This document shows, in pieces, positions 55,791-64,000 of a DNA stretch of 64,000 nucleotides. This stretch comes from Protonemura montana (lineage: Eukaryota > Arthropoda > Insecta > Plecoptera > Nemouridae): assembly GCA_947568835.1 (NCBI GenBank), contig OX387610.1, forward strand, positions 3,093,001-3,157,000, written 5' to 3'. Position 1 is the first letter of the stretch. Each line of letters begins with the position of its first letter. The translations under genes and the position numbers were made by a program. Under the pieces are notes generated by a model that did not search any database, was not told where the DNA came from, and saw only the letters and a program-made list of their open reading frames with translations.

Positions 55791-56850
55791 CGACAGCACC
55801 AAAGACCGGCCACCGCTTAGCCTTGTCACTTTGACACACTGTGTTGGCTGCTCCTGTCCAACAGCACCAAGGACCAGCCACCGCTTAGTCTTGTCCCTTT
55901 GACACACTGTGTTGGTTGCTCCTGTCCAACAGCACCAAGAACCGGCCACCGCTTAGCCTTGTCACTTTGACACACTGTGTTGGCTGCTCCTGTCCAACAG
56001 CACCAAGGACCGGCCACCGCTTAGCCTTGTCCCTTTGACACACTGTGTTGGCTGCTCCTGTCCAACAGCACCAAGGACCAGCCACCGCTTAGCCTTGTCC
56101 CTTTGACACACTGTGTTGGCTGCTCCTGTCCAACAGCACCAAGGACCAGCCACCACATAGCCTTGTCCCTTTGACACACTGTGTTGGCTGCTCCTGTCCA
56201 ACAGCACCAAGGACCAGCCACAACATAGCCTTGTCCCTTTGACACACTGTGTTGGCTGCTCCTGTCCAACAGCACCAAGGACCAGCCACCGCTTAGCCTT
56301 GTCCCTTTGACACACTGTGTTGGCTGCTCCTGTCCAACAGCACCAAAGACCGACCACCGCTTAGCCTTGTCCCTTTGACACACTGTGTTGGCTGCTCCTA
56401 TCCGACAGCACCAAGGACCGGCCACCGCTTAGCCTTGTCACTTTGACACACTGTGTTGGCTGCTCCTGTCTAACAGCACCAAGGACCGGCCACCGCCAAG
56501 CCTTGTCCCTTTGACACACTGTGTTGGCTGCTCCTGTCCAACAGCACCAAGGACCGGCCACCGCTTAGCCTTGTCCCTTTGACACACTGTGTTGGCTGCT
56601 CCTGTCCAACAGCACCAAGGAATGGCCACCGCTTAGTCTTGTCCCTTTGACACACTGTGTTGGCTGCTCCTGTCCAACAGCACCAAGGACCGGCCACCGC
56701 TTAGCCTTGTCCCTTTGACACACTGTGTTGGCTGCTCCTGTCCAACAGCACCAAGGACCGGCTACCGCTTAGCGTTGTCCCTTCGACACGCTGTATTGGC
56801 TGCTCCTGTCCAAGAACACCAAGGACCGGCCACTGCTTAGCCTTGTTATG
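55790..56850. repeat. 68-bp tandem array, about 15 copies
   Basis: Same unit as 49722-49912: TTGTCCCTTTGACACACTGT, GTTGGCTGCTCCTGTCCAAC, GACCGGCCACCGCTTAGCC. The right-most copies diverge. A 68-bp period leaves one minus frame per copy open, explaining the overlapping frames. Confidence 0.95.
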
Positions 56851-57194
56851 CTTAATCAAAGACTGGCCGTTTGTCAGACGGTAACCCATCCAGCCATCGC
56901 TATTGCGCGATGTTGCTTAACTCTTGTCGGCAACAAAAAATCTCTTCCCTAGCATTGTCGTGCTTTATTTCGGGAGACCACGCGTGCGTCTAACGTCTTA
57001 GGGTCCCCTCGACACTGTCGCTGTTTTTGAACGACTGCCATGGAATGTATTATTTAATTTCAAATTTGTCACCATGGTGATGCTGCAGAGTCGACGGCTC
57101 GTCATCGTGCTGAAGATCTGCACGCGTGGGTGTTGCTCTGGACTCGTCTCATGTCCCATTTGGTAATGCATGTGTGACCAGCGAACAGTTTGAC

Positions 57195-57462
57195 GTGTTG
57201 GAAACACCGGTGCTCGTGAGATCACAGAAGTTAAGCAAAACTGTGCTGGGTCAGGTATTGGATGGGTGACCACCGAAAGGTTTGGCGTGTTGGTAACGCC
57301 GGTCCTTGTGAGATCAACGAAGTTAAGCAACACTACGCTGGGTCAGGTATTGGATGGGTGACCACCGAAAGGTTTGGCGAGTTGGAAACACCGGGTCTCG
57401 TGAGATCACCGAAGTTAAGCAACACTGCGCTGGGTCAGGTATTGGATGGGTGGCCACCGGTG
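57195..57462 (+). repeat. 5S-like tandem repeats, 92 bp, three copies
   Basis: Units read GGTTTGGCGTGTTGGAAAC, ACCGG, CTCGTGAGATCACCGAAGTT, AAGCAACACTGCGCTGGGTC, GTATTGGATGGGTGACCACC. This is the longest 5S-like domain in the window (about 75 nt comparable to 5S positions around boxes A, IE and C), and differs from the 91-bp units by lacking the CAGTTCTGTTCGG spacer. Confidence 0.8.
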
Positions 57463-57536
57463 GTGCCCTCGATGATCTCCGACATGAGTTGATTACGTGC
57501 CGGCAAAGGGTTCACCTGTTCACCGACCTTTTTTAA

Positions 57537-59265
57537 GGCTGTTGCAGTGGGAGCTTACTCAGTTCTATTGGAGTGGGAGCTTACTCAGTTCTATTGGAGT
57601 GGCAGCTTACTCAGGTCTATTGCAGTGGGAGCTTACTCAGGTCTATTGGAGTATGAGCTTACTCAGGTCTATTGCAGTGGGAGCTTACTCAGGTCTATTG
57701 GAGTATGAGCTTACTCAGGTCTATTGGAGTGGGAGCTTACTCAGGTCTATTGGAGTGGGAGCTTACTCAGGTCTATTGCAGTGGGAGCTTACTCAGGTCT
57801 ATTGGAGTGGGAGCTTACTCAGGTCTATTGGAGTGGGAGCTTACTCAGGTCTATTGGAGTGGGAGCTTACTCAGGTCTATTGGAGTGGGAGCTTACTCAG
57901 GTCTATTGAAGTGGGAGCTTACTCAGGTCTATTGGAGTGGGAGCTTACTCAGGTCTATTGGAGTGGGAGCTTACTCAGGTCTATTGGAGTGGAAGCTTAC
58001 TCAGGTCTATTGGAGTGGGAGCTTACTCAGGTCTATTGGAGTGGGAGCTTACTCAGATCTATTGGAGTGGGAGCTTTCTCAGGTCTATTGGAGTGGGAGC
58101 TTACTCAGGTCTATTGGAGTGGGAGCTTACTCAGGTCTATTGGAGTGGAAGCTTACTCAGGTCTATTGGAGTGGGAGCTTACTCAGATCTATTGGAGTGG
58201 GAGCTTACTCAGGTCTATTGGAGTGGGAGCTTACTCAGGTCTATTGGAGTGGGAGCTTACTCAGGTCTATTGGAGTGGGAGCTTACACAGGTCTATTGGA
58301 GTGGGAGCTTACTCAGGTCTATTGGAGTGGGAGCTTACTCAGGTCTATTGGAGTGGGAGCTTACACAGGTCTATTGGAGTGGGAGCTTACTCAGGTCTAT
58401 TGGAGTGGGAGCTTACTCAGATCTATTGGAGTGGGAGCTTACTCAGATCTATTGGAGTGGGAGCTTTCTCAGGTCTATTGGAGAGGGAGCTTACTCAGGT
58501 CTATTGGAGTGGGAGCTTACTCAAGTCTATTGGAGTAGGAGCTTACTCAGGTCTATTGGAGTGGGAGCTTACTCAGGTCTATTGGAGTGGGAGCTTACTC
58601 AGGTCTATTGGAGTGGGAGCTTACTCAGTTCTATTGGAGTGGCAGCTTACTCAGGTCTATTGCAGTGGGAGCTTACTCAGGTCTATTGGAGTATGAGCTT
58701 ACTCAGGTCTATTGCAGTGGGAGCTTACTCAGGTCTATTGGAGTATGAGCTTACTCAGGTCTATTGGAGTGGGAGCTTACTCAGGTCTATTGGAGTGGGA
58801 GCTTACTCAGTTATATTAGAGTGGGAGCTTTCTCAGGTTTATTGGAGTGGGAGCTTACTCAGATCTATTGAAGTGGAAGCTTACTCAGATCTATTGGAGT
58901 GGGAGCTTACTCAGATCTATTGGAGTGGGAGCTTACTCAGGTCTATTGGAGTGGAAGCTTACTCAGGTCTATTGGAGTGGGAGCTTACTCAGTTATATTA
59001 GAGTGGGAGCTTTCTCAGGTCTATTGGAGTGGGAGCTTACTCAAGTCTATTGGAGTAGGAGCTTACTCAGGTCTATTGGAGTGGGAGCTTACTCAGATCT
59101 ATTGGAGTGGGAGCTTACTCAGGTCTATTGGAGTGGGAGCTTACTCAGTTATATTAGAGTGGGAGCTTTCTCAGGTCTATTGGAGTGGGAGCTTACTCAA
59201 GTCTATTGGAGTAGGAGCTTACTCAGGTCTATTGGAGTGGGAGCTTACTCAGGTCTACCAACCGG
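57537..59265. repeat. 26-bp minisatellite, about 66 copies
   Basis: Unit GGAGTGGGAGCTTACTCAGG then TCTATT. Because 26 is not divisible by three and the unit has no stop in any forward frame, all three forward frames stay open for hundreds of codons, each giving the same 26-residue super-repeat in a different phase. Variants (GCAGTGGG, GAGTATGAG, AGATCT, AGTTATATTAGAG) recur in blocks, showing segmental duplication within the array. Confidence 0.95.
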
Positions 59266-61340
59266 TCGGCCCAATGACCCACCGCCAGGGTCGGATAGGC
59301 CCATTAGGCGACCGGGCAAATGCCCGAAGGGCCGGTGGGTTTTTAGTATACTTTAGGGCCGGTTGAATTTTATCTAAATAATTTGTGTATTTTCTGGTAA
59401 TGTTTAACGAGAAAAATTAGCCGAGGACGACTTACATTCCCCAGAATCAAGGTGCCGGCCGGCCGTCGGCTCGCAATGAGCGGCCTGGCGGCAACTCTTT
59501 GCGTGCCGACGGCCGAGACTATGGAAAGTACGGAAAATAACATTACGTTACGTAGAAGAATAAAAACACTGTGCTGCTTATGATGAAGTATATCGGCATG
59601 GTTCGCCGGCCTTTGTTTGACCGATTACCGCCTTGAAAATGTTTGTAGAAATGGAACCCATGCTACTATTTCTAGTGTTTGGCGGCGTTAGGAAGGCTCT
59701 ATCAAAGTATTAATTTCTTCAAAAATTGCGAAAAACATCTAGTATGCGCAATGGCTAACGAAAGAGTAGCACTAGGTTTGCTTACTGCAATCAGTTCAGT
59801 TATAGGGAAGGTTTCCCTGTGATCGGGTCGTTTTGTTCAGTGCGTGAAGATTGCGTATATGCGTAGCGTACCTATAATGAGTGACAGTAATCTAGCGAGT
59901 GCAAACGACGACGATGGATCTGGATCAGGGAAAAGGAAATTGTTACAAGGGGGGGCGGAAAAGTTAAGATGTAAGCGGCAGAAATTGCTCAAAGAAGAGG
60001 CACAAAAGTGCTTTAAACTGACTGATTTGTTTACTAAAAAGTTGCCAGTAAATGTGACGCCCGTTCCCAATAAGCCTCTACTTGTACCAACACCACCAGC
60101 GGCCCCGTCTGCGTTGGACATTCAGCCACAAACTTCAACCGATTTTCCAAGGATACAGCCAAATTTCCCAGACCAAGAAGTTGCAGCGGATGCGCCATTG
60201 TCACAACCCATAGCGCCAGAACAACTGGCTGGACAAGGTGAACACTTCAATTATTTTCAGAGGCCTATTAAATCGAACGGGCCCATTTCTTCCGGGAGCA
60301 CCCATTCCAGTCTTACGATAATTTACCCTTTAATGGACCAAAAGTGTTCAACAGAAAAGATGGGACAAATCGTCGCTGGTTAAGCTATGACACCAACCAG
60401 AAAGCTCTATTTTGCACCGTGTGCATCGCTTATGGCGCTATTAACTCGGATTACGTGCAATTTAAGTCGATTGGTATGACGGACTAGCCCCATGTTTACA
60501 CTCGCATAGAAGAACATGAAAGAAGTGTACATCACTGCGAAAACACCGAAAGCCACATTTTGAATTCTTCAGGGAGAGACGTCGAGTCATTGCTATTTTC
60601 TAAATACACGGATTTGAGAAATGAGCAAGTAAAGAAGCGCCGACAGACGTTAGAACGCATCATCGAAATTGTGAAATTAATAGGGAAACGCGGGCTGAGT
60701 TACAGAGGGGGCACCGAGGCGGCTTACACGCTCGATGACGCTACGCTGGACCACGGAAATTTTTTAGAACTTGTGCTACTTCTGGGCAAGTAGGTACGAC
60801 ATTGTTCTAAAGGACCATCTAGACAATGTAATCCAAAAATCAAAGGCGGCGAAAAAATTCGGGAGCAAAAAACGCGGTGGACTTGTAACACTATTATCTA
60901 AAACAACTGTGAACTACGTTGTGGACGCTATCAAACAATTAATTCAATCGACAATTTCAAAAAGTGTACGCGATGCTGGAATGTTTTCAGTTCAAATTGA
61001 CACTACACAGGATAATACGGTGAAAAACCAATGCTCTGTGACAATGATGAAATCATCAACATTGTTGCAGAAAAAAGCACTCTGTTGCGCCAAAAATTGT
61101 TGCTGTGATACTGCAAAGGTACGTGGTATATAGTGTTTTTTTTCTTTCGCTGATAAACCTACATAATAAAACTTGATAATTTAAAACAAAGAAACAAAAG
61201 AGTAACATAAAATAATGTTATAAATAAGTGAAAACGTATACCAATTTACTGCGTTCGTTATCGAAAAAACAAAAAATACAACCTTTTCAAGGGGGAGGGG
61301 GGGGGGGGGGGGGGGGGGGGGGAGGGGGCCGATTTTATTT
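59266..61340 (+). mobile_element. Decayed hAT transposon (ZMYM-type transposase)
   Basis: The left end has GGCGACCGGGCAAATGCCCG AAGGGCCGG; the right side (61325-61360) has AATGCCCGGGCCGG, a likely terminal counterpart. The interior encodes a broken transposase. Precise ends and target duplication were not resolved. A poly-G tract of about 30 bp at 61291-61327 interrupts the right part. Confidence 0.6.
59844..61133 (+). pseudogene. hAT-family transposase, zinc finger MYM-type-1-like, frameshifted
   Basis: Part 1 (59844-60383) is an N-terminal low-complexity region. In another frame at about 60350-60480 lies RKDGTNRRWLSYDTNQKALF followed by CTVCIAYG, a TTF-type zinc-finger signature. Part 2 (60560-60793) has LIGKRGLSYRG and LDHGNFLELVLLLGK, and part 3 (60771-61133) YDIVLKDHLDN and FSVQIDTTQDNTVKNQCSV, as in the DUF4371 region of ZMYM1-like transposases. 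At least three frame breaks and an internal stop are visible, and the C-terminal dimerisation region is missing, so it is a pseudogene. Confidence 0.75.
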
Positions 61341-61690
61341 GAAATGCCCGGGCCGGTTTTTTTCCCCAATCCAACCCTGCCCACCGCCCTATATGTTTTG
61401 TAGGAAATGTTATAAAATGTGCCTCCAACGGGCCGATTCTAGGAAGACAGGCGCTGGCCACGTCATGTTTGGTATTAATAATTTGGCCGGCGTCCCGTGC
61501 CGGCGACGGCGACGCGCTTGACGACGCGTGACTATTTCTGACTGCCGGCCACAGGTCGCAATTATCTGCCTACCAGCGTCGCCAGCGTCGCCAGCGTCGA
61601 GCCAGAGTCTTTAAAGCCCTTAAACTTAATGGTAAATTACTAATGATAAAAAAAAACGCATTTTTGATTGATCATTGTAATGAACTGTCG
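61341..61690. other. GC-rich noncoding sequence right of the hAT remnant
   Basis: Contains CAGCGTCGCCAGCGTCG short repeats near 61576-61602. No gene recognised. Confidence 0.4.
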
Positions 61691-62272
61691 ATGAAAGGCC
61701 CGGGTTACTTGTTTTTGAATGCCATGACAACCCTTGTTTCACCCACACATTACTATTACATTGTGATGAACTGCCCGATGCCGGGCACGGGTTACTTGTT
61801 TTAGATTGCCATGACAACCCTTGTTTCACCCACCCATTACTATTACACTGCCCGATGCCGGGCACAGGTTACTTGTTTTAGATTGCCATGACAACCCTTG
61901 TTTCACCCACCCATTACTATTACATTGTGATGAACTGCCCGATGCCGGGCACGGGTTACTTGTTTTAGATTGCCATGACAACCCTTGTTTCACCCACCCA
62001 TTACTATTACATTGTGATGAACTGCCCAATGCCGGGCACGGGTTACTTGTTTTAGATTGCCGTGACAACCCTTGTTTCACCCACCCATTATTATTACATT
62101 GTGATGAACTGCCCGATGCCGGGCACGGGTTACTTGTTTTAGATTGCCATGACAACCCTTGTTTCACCCACCCATTACTATTACATTGTGATGAACTGCC
62201 CGATGCCGGGCACGGGTTACTTGTTTTAGATTGCCATGACAACCCTTGTTTCACCCACCCATTACTATTACT
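61690..62272. repeat. 87-bp tandem array, about 6-7 copies
   Basis: Unit ATTGTGATGAACTGCCCGAT then GCCGGGCACGGGTTACTTGT and CCATGACAACCCTTGTTTCA. Period 87 is divisible by three, so frames on both strands stay open (29-residue repeats). One unit is shortened near 61845. Confidence 0.93.
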
Positions 62273-62529
62273 ATCATCGACGTCGTCAATGATGCACAGA
62301 TACTTCCCGTTCCTGGTTCGACTTGGGTAAGACTTGAGGCGGGTACAGCCATTAAAAGGTCGGTCGAATAATAATGACCAAACCTCGAATCAGAGATAGC
62401 TAATGATTATAAAACCTTGAATTAGAAAGCTATTTAGCTACTGAAACAAACGCAGTCCAGCTCAGTGACTTTACATTCTGTAATGGCTTACATATGAGCG
62501 AGATAAACAAACCATTGCGTATTGTTCCC

Positions 62530-63033
62530 ACCGAGACCGCTAAGCCCAGCGGTCTCGGGTTCTAACCCCAAACAGCCTCGCCAGACATCGGCTCCGCTCG
62601 GCTCCGCTCGGCGTCGCGTTCTGAACGTCGCCGGTCTTCAGTCGCCGCGAAGGCAGTTCCCGTGCGCCTCCTGACGTCGTAGCACGCGTCCCGCTCGCAC
62701 GTCGACGGCGTCCCTATCCCAGCCACGCGACCTGCCAAGTGTGCCGCGTTGTGCCCGAAATACCGCAGACCGAGTTCCCTTTGCGCCGTTTGGCACGGCG
62801 AACCTAGCGAATGTTTGCCGCACGAAACTTTGGGCTCGGTTTTGCGTGTCCGGCGAGGTGGTCGTCGGTCTTTCAGTTCGCGAGACATGTGAACGAGGTC
62901 TTCTGCTAAAATTAGAGTCGAGTGTGCAGTGAGGAATTCAAGTCAGCGAGTGATTTTGTTCCGATTTATCGATAGGTTTTGTTTTGTTCGTTGTATCTGG
63001 CTGCTGGTGGGCTCTTCGTGGCCGTGTGTTGTG
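62530..63033 (+). promoter_or_regulatory. CpG-rich promoter and possible 5' UTR exon of the right-edge gene
   Basis: 62560-62900 is rich in CG dinucleotides, unlike its surroundings. A GTAAGT donor at 63034 (after GTGTTGTG) suggests a noncoding first exon spliced to the coding exon at 63533 or upstream of it. Start site not determined. Confidence 0.4.
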
Positions 63034-63532
63034 GTAAGTTAGGTTAGGTTCGCTAAGCGAGTTCTTGTTTAGAAAATAAAAAATGTGTTTCATAATCTTT
63101 TTGCGGCTTATTTTCTTGTGTGTTGAATCATGGCAGTGTTAATTAAACTCTCAGAAGAGTGTGAAATGTGGGGTACTTTATTCTAAGCTTGAGTTCTTGG
63201 CAGAAGAGTTTTAAAAACCGATTTTCAAAGAAAGTTATTGCTAACTTCAACGTGGATAGCGTCGAAATGATCAACATACTTCTCGAGTACAGTTTATCAC
63301 GTAGTACAAATCTTAACTAAATGACGTGCGCCGCTTACAAGTGAACATTGTTTATATTATCTAGCTAACCAGTCGTTAAATTCGCTCGTTAAGTGCATAA
63401 CGCGTAGTGCCACGTGTGCGGCGCGTGTGAATGGCGACGTGATTGTGCGTGTGAGAGTGCGTGTGGAATGTGTCAGTGTCCACATGACTTCGGCTAGCAT
63501 CTCGATGGGCGGCAAGCTTTGAGCCACGCAAG

Positions 63533-63572
63533 ATGGTTACCGGACAATTGCGGGCGATGGCGAGAAACTTAG
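63533..63572 (+). CDS. First coding exon of an unidentified gene (continues off window)
   Basis: ATG in the context CAAGATGG opens MVTGQLRAMARNL and reaches a GTGAGT donor in phase 1. A short upstream ORF (ATG 63484, MTSASISMGGKL, stop) precedes it. The product is unknown because the rest lies beyond 64000. A SINE sits just inside the intron. Confidence 0.4.
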
Positions 63573-63589
63573 GTGAGTAAAAAATCCTG

Positions 63590-63925
63590 TGATGGGCCAT
63601 GTGGCACTGGTCTGATGGCGTCGGTGAATGAGAATACTCACGAATGTAATCTTATATAGATTAGAAGTGAGGAGAGGAAACCCGGTGCCGGGACGTAGCC
63701 TACTCCTGTCGAAGACCAAGGGGACCATCGGCTTAACGTCCCTTCCGAAGGACGGTACAACGCGAACAACAGGATTCCTCTACAAATCCATGCTGTCGAG
63801 AGGTTTATAAGCAAGGCGAATGAAGTTCCCTCCAACCTCTCTCCCGAACAGAACTGGTCATGTGTATGATGGTCACCCATAAAATACCTGGCCCAGTCTA
63901 GGACATGTGTTTCAAACACGCCTGT
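63590..63925 (-). repeat. 5S-derived SINE with one head unit
   Basis: Minus strand: head remnant (GGCGTGTTTGAAACAC), one 91-bp unit (ATTTTATGGGTGACCATCAT, CAGTTCTGTTCGGGAGAGAG), body (CTCGACAGCATGGATTTGTA, GGCACCGGGTTTCCTCTCC), and truncated tail. This copy shows the complete order head-unit-body of the family. Confidence 0.8.
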
Positions 63926-64000
63926 CTGTTTTGTAAAAAAGCACTAACTTTGAAATCAGTGAGCTTAAAGTTAGCCACAGAAGGGTTTGTTCCAGGATAC

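Noticed and set aside
57195..57462. Possible functional 5S rRNA genes
   Set aside because: Only the internal part resembles 5S; the terminal helix I strands and a T-run terminator are not evident.
57497..58696. 399-codon open frame and two other long overlapping frames
   Set aside because: They are the three phases of the 26-bp satellite, open because the unit lacks stops. No start context, splice signals or non-repeat domain supports a gene.
61821..62330. Frames of 142-169 codons on both strands
   Set aside because: Produced by the 87-bp array; same argument.
62562..62932. Frames of 61-108 codons in the CpG-rich stretch
   Set aside because: Base composition explains the lack of stops; the region looks like a promoter and 5' UTR.

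Overview
This is animal nuclear DNA: split genes with GT/AG introns, AATAAA signals, SINEs, LINE debris, DNA transposons and many minisatellites. The first exon of lethal giant larvae closely resembles the Drosophila form and the repeat content fits an arthropod-like invertebrate, but the species cannot be named from the sequence. No prokaryotic operon, CRISPR array or virus was recognised.

Genes, left to right. l(2)gl (minus, first coding exon only, 72-155) is head-to-head with IFT27 (plus, 1108-2787, four exons, 185 aa). IFT27 has a perfect RFX X-box palindrome just upstream. Convergent with IFT27 is a complete casein kinase 1 delta/epsilon (discs overgrown) gene (minus, 12488-4846, eight coding exons, 392 aa), whose introns hold two minisatellites. 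At 14159-17462 lies a DDE-type transposon turned into a near-perfect giant palindrome. At 18641-25782 is an unrecognised gene with an acidic exon. A complete L-xylulose reductase (DCXR) gene (minus, 30619-28874, 244 aa) diverges from a small single-pass membrane protein gene with a very acidic tail (plus, to 32394). A tentative TATA-driven secreted cysteine peptide gene (35829-38448) precedes a complete secreted C16orf89/UPF0764 homologue (plus, 40403-48216, six exons, 265 aa). Convergent with that is a complete PRPP synthetase-associated protein gene (PRPSAP; minus, 52806-49500, seven coding exons, 355 aa). At the right edge is a first coding exon (63533-63572) of a gene that continues past the window.

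Between and inside the genes is a dense repeat landscape. A 5S-rRNA-derived SINE family has its Pol III head amplified in tandem at several loci. A tRNA-derived SINE family shows the same behaviour once. Two inverted-repeat elements carry a degenerate hammerhead-ribozyme-like core. At least ten tandem arrays are present (periods 12, 26, 31, 53, 60, 63, 68, 73, 87 and 92 bp). One has a CACGTG E-box beside an inverted CCAAT box in nearly every 31-bp unit; another is a 26-bp unit open in all three forward frames. A decayed hAT/ZMYM-type transposase and LINE 3' ends are also present.

The recognised genes (polarity, ciliary transport, CK1 signalling, sugar reduction, PRPP synthase regulation, a secreted protein) are unrelated housekeeping or signalling genes, not a pathway cluster. 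The most unusual material is in the repeats and mobile elements.
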